NCBI RefSeq assembly: GCF_004208415.1 | Contig: NZ_CP035758.1 | Coordinates: 1,054,001 to 1,118,000 of the forward strand | DNA from: Ktedonosporobacter rubrisoli | GTDB lineage: Bacteria > Chloroflexota > Ktedonobacteria > Ktedonobacterales > Ktedonobacteraceae | DNA: 64,000 bases | Direction: 5' to 3' | Part shown: in pieces, positions 33,314-41,619 of the stretch | How positions within the stretch are numbered: the stretch's first letter is position 1 | Layout: each line of letters opens with the position of its first letter | Notes under the pieces: generated by a model | Databases searched by the model: none | What the model saw: the letters and a program-made list of their open reading frames with translations, nothing else | What the model was told of the DNA's origin: nothing | Translations under genes and position numbers: made by a program

Positions 33314-34518
33314 AACGCCACAGCTAGCCTTTGCAGACCACGCAGGTAAGGCACAGGATTCCATGACAATGGCTCCTGCTCATTGGCAAGGTGCAGATGA
33401 GGGAAGCGCTGGAACAGCGTGCCGATGGCGATTTGCCCTTCTAGACGGGCCAGCGGCGCGCCCAGGCAAACATGAATGCCCTTGCTAAAGGCCAGGTGCC
33501 GATTCACGCTGCGCGTAATGTCGAGCGTTTGTGGATCAGTAAACTGTTGCGGATCGGTATCGGCTGCGCACAAGGAGAGCCTTACCACGTCCCCTTGACG
33601 AATCACCTGACCATATAGTGGAATATCTTCGCGCGCCCAACGCGTTCCGGTAAAGGATACCGGGGCGGTGTAACGCAACAATTCCTCAACCGCTGGATTG
33701 AGCACGTCAGGATTGTGCTGCAACAAGCGCAGCTGCTCAGGGTGCTGCAGCAGGGTCAGTACACCATTCCCAAGTAAGTTGACAGTCGTTTCATGCCCAC
33801 CAAGAATAAGCAGAAAAATCATCGATACGAGCTCTTGTTCGCTCAAGCTGTCGCCTTGCTCCTTTACTCTTACCAGATCGCTCGTCAGGTCGTTAGCAGG
33901 ATGAGCTCGTTTATCGCCAAGCAAAGCTTTGATATAAGCAATAAAGGTCTCAGCAGCGGCCATGCCCTCAGCCATCTTCTCTGGTGCGGCGAGAAAGGCG
34001 AGTAGATCTTGCGTCCAGGTGCGAAAGCGCTGGCGGTCAGCGGAAGGAATCCCTAGCATTTCCGAGATGACGGTGATGGGCAACGGATAGGCAAAGTCCG
34101 CGATCAGGTCCATGTGTCCCTGATCCTGCACAGCATCTAATAGCTCATCAGTAATTTGTTGGATGCGCGGGCGTAGGCGCTCGATCATACGTGGCGTGAA
34201 GGCTTTAGAGACCAGGGTGCGCAAACGCGTATGATCGGGCGGATCGGTGCCTAGCATATTCTGGCTAAAGAGGGCCAGCGGCCCGCCATAGGCCGGCTGC
34301 TCGACACCTTGAGCCGATGCGTTGCGTCTATCGCAGACCAGGCGCGGATCTTTCAGCAGCTCAATAGTCTCAGCATAACTTGTAGCGATGATCCAGAATC
34401 TCACATCGCCCAGATTGGTATAGACAAGCTTCTCTTGTTCGCGTATGCGCCCATAGAAGCTAAGGGGATCGTTGAGCGTTTGTTGTGAAAAGAGCTCACT
34501 CACATCGATCTGGCTCAT
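33310..34518 (-). CDS. Cytochrome P450
   Basis: A 402-residue class I P450. The I-helix is LGGHETTVNLLGNGV, with the oxygen-activating GHET (near residue 245). The ExxR motif is EELLR near 284, and the heme-binding loop is LAFSKGIHVCLGAPLAR near residues 343-359 with the Cys ligand. The overall sequence resembles CYP107-type soluble enzymes. It would hydroxylate a small molecule using partners not present here. The ATG follows AAGGAA by about 11 bases. It lies 5 bases after a TetR gene on the same strand, so it is co-transcribed with and probably controlled by that regulator. Confidence 0.88.
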   Translation of the reverse strand: MSQIDVSELFSQQTLNDPLSFYGRIREQEKLVYTNLGDVRFWIIATSYAETIELLKDPRLVCDRRNASAQGVEQPAYGGPLALFSQNMLGTDPPDHTRLRTLVSKAFTPRMIERLRPRIQQITDELLDAVQDQGHMDLIADFAYPLPITVISEMLGIPSADRQRFRTWTQDLLAFLAAPEKMAEGMAAAETFIAYIKALLGDKRAHPANDLTSDLVRVKEQGDSLSEQELVSMIFLLILGGHETTVNLLGNGVLTLLQHPEQLRLLQHNPDVLNPAVEELLRYTAPVSFTGTRWAREDIPLYGQVIRQGDVVRLSLCAADTDPQQFTDPQTLDITRSVNRHLAFSKGIHVCLGAPLARLEGQIAIGTLFQRFPHLHLANEQEPLSWNPVPYLRGLQRLAVAF

Positions 34519-34523
34519 AATAG

Positions 34524-35228
34524 CTAATTTCCTTTCTCAGCTGGCGTCTCTGGGATATGACCCATCATGCCAGCGACGATAAAATCAACAAGGTAGTCTC
34601 GCGCTTGTGCCAGCCCGCTTGCAGAAGCAAGTTCCTCCTGCGGGAGGAGTTGCTGATATAGGGGCAAATAGCCTAGATAGGCCTGGCATAAGGGCATCAT
34701 GAGCGTGAGCTGGATGATGGGAACAAAATCAGAGCGCAGCAGCCCGGCTTCGCGCGCCTTCTGGAAAAGTGGTTCAAGCCGGTAAGTATCATGAGGCACA
34801 AGTTGCGAACCTACCTGAGCAAATGTTTGCCAGCCCCTGGTCATTTCCCAGCTCAATATACGTACCAGGCGCGGATGTTCGAGGAGATAATCAAAATACG
34901 TCTGGACCATGACAGTGAGAAACTCTTTGAATTGAGCGGCGCGGAGCACAGTTTCGTCGGTAAGTTCGTAGGTGAGCACGCGGGCCAGCAATTCGCCTAC
35001 TTCCTGATCAACGCGCCTGAGCACCTGGGCATACAGGCCAAGCTTATCACCAAAGTACTGAAAGAGTAAACTTTTCGCGTAGCCCGCCTGCGCCGCGATG
35101 CTCTCAACCGACGTGGCATCAAAGCCGTGCTCGGCAAACAGCGCTTCCGCAGCGTCGAGGATACTCTCGCGCGTCCTCTGAAAATCATAAACTCTTTTTC
35201 GCCCACGTTTGCTTTCCGCTTCCGACAT
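34524..35228 (-). CDS. TetR-family regulator of the P450 operon
   Basis: A 234-residue protein. TRESILDAAEALFAEHGFDATSVESIAAQAGYAKSLLFQYFGDKLGLYAQVL is the TetR HTH (recognition helix KSLLFQYF). GGAGAAA precedes the ATG at 35228. A near-perfect palindrome 24-42 bases upstream, with core CTGACTGGTCAG flanked by TTATAA on both sides, is its likely operator. It is first in a two-gene operon with the P450. Confidence 0.85.
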   Translation of the reverse strand: MSEAESKRGRKRVYDFQRTRESILDAAEALFAEHGFDATSVESIAAQAGYAKSLLFQYFGDKLGLYAQVLRRVDQEVGELLARVLTYELTDETVLRAAQFKEFLTVMVQTYFDYLLEHPRLVRILSWEMTRGWQTFAQVGSQLVPHDTYRLEPLFQKAREAGLLRSDFVPIIQLTLMMPLCQAYLGYLPLYQQLLPQEELASASGLAQARDYLVDFIVAGMMGHIPETPAEKGN

Positions 35229-35244
35229 TTATTTCTCCTCTTAA

Positions 35245-35270
35245 TTATAAACTGACTGGTCAGATTATAA
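35245..35270. promoter_or_regulatory. Probable operator for the TetR-P450 operon
   Basis: The 12-bp core CTGACTGGTCAG (35252-35263; arms CTGAC/GTCAG) is enclosed by TTATAA on both sides, forming a 26-bp near-palindrome. CTGACTGGTCAG-type cores are common for TetR repressors. Confidence 0.65.
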
Positions 35271-35493
35271 AACAAAGGCAGCGAAACTGTCAAGGAAGCT
35301 TCCAGGAGTGACTACTCTTTGCACGCTTAAGAAGAGGATCGGGAGAACTTTTGCAATGGCTCACTTAAACAGTATTACTCATGCATCTAACTCAAATAAA
35401 TATTTCGAGTGCTGAAAAAATGTTTCCGATCATGTATACTTTTAGTGGCAATAAAATTTTTTGGCAGGCTAGAAGAAATTATAGGAGCTTCCT

Positions 35494-35820
35494 ATGGTTA
35501 GAAGAATAAGCTGTATCCTCTACTTTAGTAGCGTCGGGATTCTCTTTTTCTCGTTTAGCCCTATATTTAGCCCTATACTGGCAGACGTCAAGGGAATTCT
35601 CATTCCTTTGGGTATCGCACTTTGCTCCATTGGCTGGCTTGGTGCCCTTATCACGACAGCTCAACAAGGGCAATGGCAATGGTTTTTCCTCATTCTCTTC
35701 TTATCTATGCTCGGTATGCTTCTCTATGCAATTTTTGGTCTACCCGATATCTCCCCACCAGATATGAGTAAGCGAGGGAACGATCAGCAGAAAGATAATT
35801 CTATTCATTGGAGCGACTAA
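35494..35820 (+). CDS. Small membrane protein of unknown function
   Basis: A 108-residue protein with three hydrophobic segments (about residues 6-28, 35-52 and 62-85) and a polar C-terminal tail (DMSKRGNDQQKDNSIHW). The segment IGWLGALITTAQQGQWQWFFLILFLSMLGMLLYAIFG resembles a PLDc_N/superinfection-immunity-like fold, but the match is only by eye. AGGAG lies 6 bases before the ATG. It stands alone and no function can be assigned. Confidence 0.65.
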   Translation: MVRRISCILYFSSVGILFFSFSPIFSPILADVKGILIPLGIALCSIGWLGALITTAQQGQWQWFFLILFLSMLGMLLYAIFGLPDISPPDMSKRGNDQQKDNSIHWSD

Positions 35821-35913
35821 TCTCACAAAAGGCTCTTAACTCTACAGCTCAGTTTTTAGTTAGCAGAAGAAAACAAGTCATATAAACTGTTTCATCTAAA
35901 GCTGCAATGATAG

Positions 35914-36693
35914 CTAGCCGGAGGGCGTGAGCTCGTTGCGCACAAAAGCAATGATTTCCGTTAGCGCTTCGCTCTGCTCAGCCGAGAGCATTGAGCATTC
36001 ATCACGCAACATAACCCCCAGAAGTTCAAGATAGAGCTCGTTCATGCGCTGCTCAGTGCCAGGATAAAGATATTTTTGGAGCAAGCTGCTATCCGGAAGC
36101 CGATCCAGGAGCATAAAAATATCTGGCCGCACCTCGCTTTCTCCCACCTCCTGATCGTAGCGCCTGAGAAAATAATAGTCGCACTGCGCGCGATAGAACT
36201 TGTAAGCGCTAAATGGCTTACCACGCTTGCGATATTTTGTATAGCGCACGGCTCCAATCCCGTACCCATAGAGCTGGCGCACTTTCTCAGCCATCTGTGG
36301 AGCTTGATAGGTTGAGGGGCAGCGAGGACATTCCTGCGGATTGCTGTAGATGCAGGTACCCAGAGGCATAACAGGTGGAGTAACCGGATCAAGGATGGTG
36401 ATATCGAGACGATTGAAGAGCGGATAATCCCTGAAGAGGATGGCATAGCCAGTATTGCCCGGTTGGGGATGAAATGGGTACCAGACGAAGGGCTCTCCAA
36501 TCGTGTTCATAATTGAGGCTAAATCGCGCATGGTCATATCAAAATCGCTTGAGACGACATGCAGATCAAGATCAGAATAGGCATCGTGCTTGTGTTGTTC
36601 CATGGAACCGAACAGATAGATCTTTTGTACCTCCGGGCGCTGTGTAAAGACTTGCAGGGTGGTAGCATATAATTCTTGCAGTGACTTAGGCAT
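35914..36693 (-). CDS. Nucleotidyltransferase-fold protein
   Basis: A 259-residue protein. KIYLFGSMEQHKHDAYSDLDLHVV (near residues 24-47) is the pol-beta/MNT motif GS-x10-D-x-D with the metal-binding aspartates. A possible third Asp lies in LFNRLDITIL. The helical C-terminal half resembles aminoglycoside nucleotidyltransferases. It has a Cys-x2-Cys pair in QECPRCPSTYQ, which is atypical and could bind a metal. The ATG at 36693 was preferred because GGGAG lies 6 bases upstream; the codon before it in frame is TTG. Target unknown. Confidence 0.75.
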   Translation of the reverse strand: MPKSLQELYATTLQVFTQRPEVQKIYLFGSMEQHKHDAYSDLDLHVVSSDFDMTMRDLASIMNTIGEPFVWYPFHPQPGNTGYAILFRDYPLFNRLDITILDPVTPPVMPLGTCIYSNPQECPRCPSTYQAPQMAEKVRQLYGYGIGAVRYTKYRKRGKPFSAYKFYRAQCDYYFLRRYDQEVGESEVRPDIFMLLDRLPDSSLLQKYLYPGTEQRMNELYLELLGVMLRDECSMLSAEQSEALTEIIAFVRNELTPSG

Positions 36694-37269
36694 CAATCGC
36701 TCCCATCTTTCCTTTTTCTACTCTCTTCTCACACAACACAGATTGAAAATCCAGCCTTCGCCCATGTGTATGCCTTACTTTCTTTATCGCGCAAGTTATC
36801 AGAGACAATACCAAATGATTGAGAGCCAGAAACAAGTATACTGGAATTGCCCGAAGTAGACAAGTTTTCTCGCTATATTTCAATCTTACTGTATTGCTCG
36901 CTTGCCGCGATCGGGAAAGATTTTCTCTCTGGCCCGGTCCGCAATCTCAGCTTTCAGCTCTTGCCCATCTATTTCTGCTATAGCAAGCCAGCAAAATTTC
37001 TATTTGAGCGAACTACTAAATAATTCCGCATGGAATAGCGTTGAATCTTAAATATGGGCATCGACAGCAAGCATCCTGGGAAAAGCGCTTTCTATCTGGT
37101 ATACTCCCCATGAGAATAATAAAGCACATTTTTCATCACGAGCCCAGGTTTCTCATAAGAACACTTCATCTATATCTCAAGATTGTTATTTCCTGCAGCA
37201 CTGATCTATGCTGTTTTTCAAGCGATTTGAAGCTATTTCACACTGAATCAGGCAGAAAAAAGGGAAAAG
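36694..37269. other. 576-bp region without a recognised gene
   Basis: AT-rich DNA upstream of the nucleotidyltransferase gene. It includes a few short frames without ribosome sites and leads into the epoxide-hydrolase remnant. Nothing else is supported. Confidence 0.4.
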
Positions 37270-37419
37270 ATGACTCAAATTAGCCATCGTTACGTTCAAG
37301 CCAAGCGCATGGCAGACCTGCAGGTTCTCCCCGCCTGGCTCACAGAGGAGAACATCGCCCACTACCCAAGCGCGTTCGAAAAGACAGGATTTAACGGCGC
37401 CCTTAATCCGCACAGCTGA
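37270..37419 (+). pseudogene. Remnant of an epoxide-hydrolase-type alpha/beta hydrolase
   Basis: An open stretch of 49 codons beginning at an ATG contains DLQVLPAWLTEENIAHYPSAFEKTGFNGALN. This pattern (LPxWLTEEDxxxYxxxFExTGFxGxLN) belongs to the region before the catalytic His in soluble epoxide hydrolases. The N-terminal nucleophile part and the C-terminal His region are missing, and a stop follows directly. It is a decayed fragment, not a working enzyme. It is not the same subfamily as the intact epoxide hydrolase at 52164. Confidence 0.55.
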
Positions 37420-37515
37420 GCTAGAAGGGTATATGTAACGTTTCGGGAGCCTTGCCCGTGTGAGTTTTGAGGCTCATAAAAATAAGGCAGATGCAAGTCA
37501 GAACAGGGGCACATT

Positions 37516-38376
37516 ATGAACTATATCCATACAGTTGTCCTGCCCGAAAATATCCAGGACGTAGAAATTGAGCATGCTTCAATTCGCTTCATTGGTACCG
37601 CAACCGTACTGCTCCAGTATGCTGGCTTCACGATTCTCACCGATCCAAATTTCTTGCATCAGGGCGAGCAAATCCACCTGAGCCGTGGCCTGCGCTCCAC
37701 ACGCCTCACCAATCCAGCCATCGAGCTCGAAACCCTGCCGCATCTTGACCTGGTGCTGCTCTCACACATGCATGAAGATCATTTTGATCGCCTGGTGGCC
37801 AGGAAGTTGCCGAGGGGAATTCCTATCGTGACCACTCAACAGGCCGCGACGGCACTACGCAAGATGGGCTTTCGGAAAACCTACCCATTGTCAACCTGGC
37901 AAATGCTGACAATTGTCAAGGGCGAGTCTCATTTACACATTACCTCGCTACCGGCAAAACATGGGCCTGGCTTACTTGCTAAGCTGCTTCCGCCCGTCAT
38001 GGGCACGCTACTGGAGTTCGAGACAACTGCAGGCAAACAGGGCCTCCGGCTCTACATCTCGGGCGATACCATCATGTATAAAGAGCTTAAAGAGATCCCT
38101 AAACGCTATCCCGAGATAGATCTAGCCTTGCTCCACCTTGGCGGAACAAAGGTCCTTGGCATCCTGCTCACTATGGATAGCAAGCAAGGCATCAAGGCAG
38201 TTCGCGTAATCAATCCCCGTGAGGTTATTCCTATCCACTACGACGACTATTCTATCTTCAAATCGCCACTTGAGGATTTTCAGCAGGCCGCCAGGCAGGC
38301 AAAACTTGAGCAACGCGTCAGATACCTTCAACCAGGCGAGCTCTATACATTTGAGGTGCCTGCTCGTCACCGCTAA
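37516..38376 (+). CDS. MBL-fold metal-dependent hydrolase (UlaG-like)
   Basis: A 286-residue protein of the beta-lactamase-B/UlaG class. It opens EIEHASIRFIGTATVLLQYAGFTILTDPNF. The metal motif is LLSHMHEDHFDRL (HxHxDH, near residues 84-94), then SLPAKHGPG with the third His, and LYISGDTIMY with the bridging Asp. The C-terminal VIPIHYDDYSIF supplies the last His. It hydrolyses an ester or lactone-like bond in the cytoplasm; the substrate is unknown. ATG at 37516, with only a weak ribosome site. Confidence 0.85.
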   Translation: MNYIHTVVLPENIQDVEIEHASIRFIGTATVLLQYAGFTILTDPNFLHQGEQIHLSRGLRSTRLTNPAIELETLPHLDLVLLSHMHEDHFDRLVARKLPRGIPIVTTQQAATALRKMGFRKTYPLSTWQMLTIVKGESHLHITSLPAKHGPGLLAKLLPPVMGTLLEFETTAGKQGLRLYISGDTIMYKELKEIPKRYPEIDLALLHLGGTKVLGILLTMDSKQGIKAVRVINPREVIPIHYDDYSIFKSPLEDFQQAARQAKLEQRVRYLQPGELYTFEVPARHR

Positions 38377-38521
38377 AGTGTCCACCGTTGCTTGCCTACC
38401 CTTGCGCGCGTCAGGGTCGTATCCATGCGGATCTTTTCGTTCCCAATTTTCGCTTTCTGTGTGAACATGATAAGTTGAGCCAGCTGGGCTGCAATCGTGG
38501 AACCGAGCCATTTTAAAATGC

Positions 38522-38554
38522 ATGTGGTCGTTTAGATTGTCCAAACGACCACAT
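38522..38554. terminator. 12-bp perfect hairpin between convergent genes
   Basis: ATGTGGTCGTTT (38522-38533) and AAACGACCACAT (38543-38554) around a 9-nt loop, between the MBL gene and the frameshifted membrane gene. No U-tract, but the stem is strong. Confidence 0.6.
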
Positions 38555-38580
38555 TGATTTCCACATCCATGAGCCTCGCT

Positions 38581-39017
38581 TTAAGCGTCGAAGGCTACCC
38601 TTTGCGCCTCAGATACTCGCGGTCGCAGGAATGCGATACCGATTGCGAGAATCAGGAGGAATGGAATGTCAGTGAGGAACTTGCTGGAGTACGATCCATC
38701 CATCAGAGCCATTGGCACCATGAGCAAGCCGTGAACCAGATCAGCGCACATGGTAAAATCAAGAAAAGATCGGTACTTGATAGGGTTGTTGGCAGCTGGG
38801 AAGAAGAAGATTCCCCATACTAGATAGATCACGAACAGCATAGGTCCCACATGACCAGTAACATCGTCCCAGATAAGCCAGTGGAGTGCTCCCCCGGGTT
38901 CATCGTGGGGGTCTGGATGATATAACCTCCTAAGAGGGTGCCAAAGATAAGAAGGGTCAAAATGCCATACACGCGCAAGAATGCTTTAAGCCATTTCATC
39001 TTCGTTTCTTCGTTCAT
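38581..39017 (-). pseudogene. Frameshifted small membrane protein (DUF6632-like)
   Basis: Two overlapping reverse frames join into one protein of about 145 residues. The first (39017 to 38829) begins MNEETKMKWLKAFLRVYGILTLLIFGTLLGG and reads NPG at a run of five G on the coding strand (38891-38895). The second continues from the same place as GGALHWLIWDDVTGHVGPMLFVIYLVWGIFFF to 38581. A single missing G explains the break. The four-helix layout with AANNPIKYRSFLDFTMCADLVHG resembles DUF6632 proteins. It may be a real frameshift, a phase-variable run or a sequencing error. Confidence 0.7.
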
Positions 39018-39092
39018 TGTAGATATCTCCTCTTCTGTTTACTCATGAAAACTTCAAGATTGGGATTGCTTGCTTCCAAATGAAAACTGTCT

Positions 39093-39404
39093 TTATGACA
39101 ACATGTCGTTGGTTGAAGCGACTATAGAAAGATGGACTGCCTGCGGCGGCACTTCTGGCTGGCTGGCCTGGAGCTCAGAGACAAACGTTTTGAAGGATTC
39201 CAGCGAGCTAAAAACTTCTTCTGCCTCCTTGCTAGCAAAGCGCGGTAGATGGATAAAAGTTTTTCCGTCATCCTGCACAAAGACGCTATACTGGAGATCA
39301 GTTCGCTGTAGGGCACGCAGCTCACTCACTACGCGGTCAATATTCGCTTTGTTCTGAGCAGCGTACTCGGCTCGTACGGTATATTGGACTTTGGTGATAT
39401 TCAT
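39093..39404 (-). CDS. ABM-like dimeric alpha/beta-barrel protein
   Basis: A 103-residue protein. The strand-helix pattern (ITKVQYTVRAEYAAQNKANIDRVVSELRALQRTDLQYSVFVQDDGKTFIHL) and ending FKTFVSELQASQPEVPPQAVHLSIVAS fit the ferredoxin-like antibiotic-biosynthesis-monooxygenase/YciI class. AAAGGAAT lies about 8 bases before the ATG. It is divergent from an ECF sigma-factor gene. Members can be cofactor-free oxygenases, but many have no known activity. Confidence 0.6.
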   Translation of the reverse strand: MNITKVQYTVRAEYAAQNKANIDRVVSELRALQRTDLQYSVFVQDDGKTFIHLPRFASKEAEEVFSSLESFKTFVSELQASQPEVPPQAVHLSIVASTNDMLS

Positions 39405-39774
39405 TATGCAACAATTCCTTTCAATGACTGATGAGCGAGAAAGTCATTGACAACATGCTTAGCTTCCTCGCGAAACGCAGAGAGATAGTTGTGTCTCCCT
39501 TGCTGTGAGAGACACTTATTAGACTATCGTGAAGCCAAAAACTATGCGGTCGCCCTACTCTATCCGCGAGAACTGGCTCTATTCCTTCGTGGGCGCCAGG
39601 CCTGCACCGGCTCCTCCTTCCCTCTCAAGGAATAAGTAGAAAATCTCTCCCGTAAGAGCGCAAAGTTTTGGGCTCAGGTGCAGTCTAATAAGTAGGGATC
39701 GGAGTAAGTGGAGCTTGACATGGTTGATGATTATCTTGATAATAAGCCGGATTGGCAGGAAGTGGGGAAACATT
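39405..39774. other. 370-bp divergent promoter region
   Basis: Lies between the ABM-like gene (reverse) and the sigma-factor gene (forward). It holds a 7-bp hairpin, GTGTCTC (39491-39497) with GAGACAC (39509-39515). No confident ECF promoter motif was identified. Confidence 0.4.
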
Positions 39775-40842
39775 ATGCTCACTGAACAAAAAAAGCTTGA
39801 GAATAAAGGCAATACAGCCGGGCACATAGATAAGGGAGCTCAGGCGAACCGTAAAATGTATGGGACAGGGGATACAAGTTCCCTATTTGAGCCATACCGG
39901 GGCGAGCTGCTCTTGCACTGCTATCGTCTCCTGGGTTCACTCTATGACGCTGAGGATACAGTGCAGGAATGCATGCTACGCGCCTGGCGCCACTTCGATA
40001 CGTTTAAGGGCCAGGGATCGCTACGCACCTGGCTCTATACAATTGCGACAAATGTTTGCCTTGACGCGCTCAAGAAACGCTCGTCGCGCACGCTACCTAC
40101 GGTGCTCTCAGCCGTAGCAGATCCACGCAACCCCATAGCCGAACGACTGGAGGAAACGCTCTGGCTTGAGCCTTTGCCTGATAGCTGGCTAGCCGAGGCT
40201 ACGGAGAACCCAGAAGCCCGCTATACGAGATCCGAGAGCGTTTCACTGGCTTTCCTCGCCGCCCTCCAATTGCTGCCACCTCGCCAACGCGCAATCTTGC
40301 TTCTCAGCGATGTGCTCTCCTTTCGGGCTGCGGAGATCGCCCACCTGCTGGCAATCTCGGTGTCGGCAGTCAATAGTGCATTACACCGCGCCCGCGTCAC
40401 GATTACGCAGCACTATCACACGGCTGAGCAAGAGAAGATGCAGATGCAGCGGACAGACGCGGCGACGAACGCACTACTCGCGCGCTATATGCAGGCGTGG
40501 GAAACAGACGATGTGGCCGGACTTATAGAGCTTCTGAAAGAAGATGCCACGCTCTCTATGCCTCCCGTGCCTTCGTGGTATCGAGGGAGAGAAGCGATTC
40601 GGACCATTTTCCTTGCGCAACCCTTTGGATCTACGGTATCGAAGCGCTGGCGTTTGCTTCCAACGCGCGCCAATGCTCAACCGGCCTTTGCCTTATATGT
40701 CCTTGATGAAGGGCAAGATGTTTATAGCGCTTTCGGCCTGCAGCTTATCACGCTCGCTGGTGCGCAGATTGCTGAGGTGACGATCTTCCACGGCCCGGAG
40801 CTGGTGACCGCCTTTGATCTCCCACCTCAGCTATATCAATAA
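39775..40842 (+). CDS. ECF-type sigma factor with C-terminal SnoaL-like domain
   Basis: A 355-residue protein. Sigma region 2 is LFEPYRGELLLHCYRLLGSLYDAEDTVQECMLRAWRHFDTF (about residues 36-77). Region 4 is LQLLPPRQRAILLLSDVLSFRAAEIAHLLAISVSAVNSALHRAR near residues 170-215. A SnoaL/NTF2-like C-terminus (LLARYMQAWETDDVAGLIELLKEDATLSMPP) follows. In this sigma-factor group the C-terminal domain controls activity instead of a membrane anti-sigma factor. The ATG at 39775 was chosen because GGGGAAA lies just upstream; an in-frame start at 39715 is less likely. The adjacent ABM-like gene may be a target, as ECF factors of this kind often sit beside small oxidoreductases. Confidence 0.82.
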   Translation: MLTEQKKLENKGNTAGHIDKGAQANRKMYGTGDTSSLFEPYRGELLLHCYRLLGSLYDAEDTVQECMLRAWRHFDTFKGQGSLRTWLYTIATNVCLDALKKRSSRTLPTVLSAVADPRNPIAERLEETLWLEPLPDSWLAEATENPEARYTRSESVSLAFLAALQLLPPRQRAILLLSDVLSFRAAEIAHLLAISVSAVNSALHRARVTITQHYHTAEQEKMQMQRTDAATNALLARYMQAWETDDVAGLIELLKEDATLSMPPVPSWYRGREAIRTIFLAQPFGSTVSKRWRLLPTRANAQPAFALYVLDEGQDVYSAFGLQLITLAGAQIAEVTIFHGPELVTAFDLPPQLYQ

Positions 40843-41072
40843 ACGGGGACTTCTTGCTTGCGCCTCACCTCGCAAGGCAAGCTATCGCTAAAACCGGCTA
40901 CAATCCACGCCATTAGAACTAAACACAATCTTTTAGCATCTCGGGAAACTTTTTCTGTGGCGTTCAAGATTTCGATCCCTTTAAAAACAAGGGCCAAAGA
41001 CGCGAAACGCTTGAGTTCCGGTTGGCGTGATAGACTGGCTTGACGAGCAAATGTATGGCACATACAATACAG

Positions 41073-41082
41073 TGTAATTACA
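41073..41082. promoter_or_regulatory. Possible MarR operator
   Basis: TGTAATTACA, a perfect 10-bp palindrome ending 24 bases before the MarR ATG at 41107. Autoregulation is inferred only from position. Confidence 0.4.
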
Positions 41083-41106
41083 TCTATTCAGTTAACGAGG
41101 AAAGCC

Positions 41107-41547
41107 ATGAGCGAGTTGATTGATCCGCATGCGGCGCTGCGCTGTGCCGCCTCGACGATCCGGCGCACTGATCGCCTTGTCACACAATTCTACGATACAA
41201 TGCTAGCTCCCAGCGGGCTTTCCTCTCCTCAGTTTGGCCTCTTGACAATGCTGGCAACAATCGCCCCGATTACCATTCAACGCCTGGCAGAGCACCTGGG
41301 TATGGATCGCACAACGCTCACCCGCAACCTTAGCTTGCTTGCCAGAGAACAGCTGGTCCGCGTCGAGGAAGGCCCGGAAGATCGACGCGAGCGCCTGGTC
41401 CTGCTCACAGAGGCAGGGAAAGAGGCGCTTGAGCGCGCCTGGCCGCTCTGGCAAGCCGCGCAAGCTCGCATTGAGGAGACCCTGGGCTCCGCGCGTTTTG
41501 AGGCGCTACTCAACGAGCTTGCGGCAGTACGGGCAGCCATCAACTAA
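41107..41547 (+). CDS. MarR-family regulator
   Basis: A 146-residue protein. ITIQRLAEHLGMDRTTLTRNLSLLAREQLVRVEEGPEDRRERLVLLTEAGKEAL is the winged HTH with recognition helix and DRR wing. AGGAAAG lies before the ATG. It is convergent with the carotenoid oxygenase gene. The neighbouring ECF sigma gene ends 265 bases upstream, so the promoter is its own. Target and ligand unknown. Confidence 0.84.
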   Translation: MSELIDPHAALRCAASTIRRTDRLVTQFYDTMLAPSGLSSPQFGLLTMLATIAPITIQRLAEHLGMDRTTLTRNLSLLAREQLVRVEEGPEDRRERLVLLTEAGKEALERAWPLWQAAQARIEETLGSARFEALLNELAAVRAAIN

Positions 41548-41619
41548 TTTAACAGTTCGGCAGCATTCTACGTTGCCTGATCTTCTTTGCCAATATCCTA
41601 ACTTATGTCAAGCCGGCTC

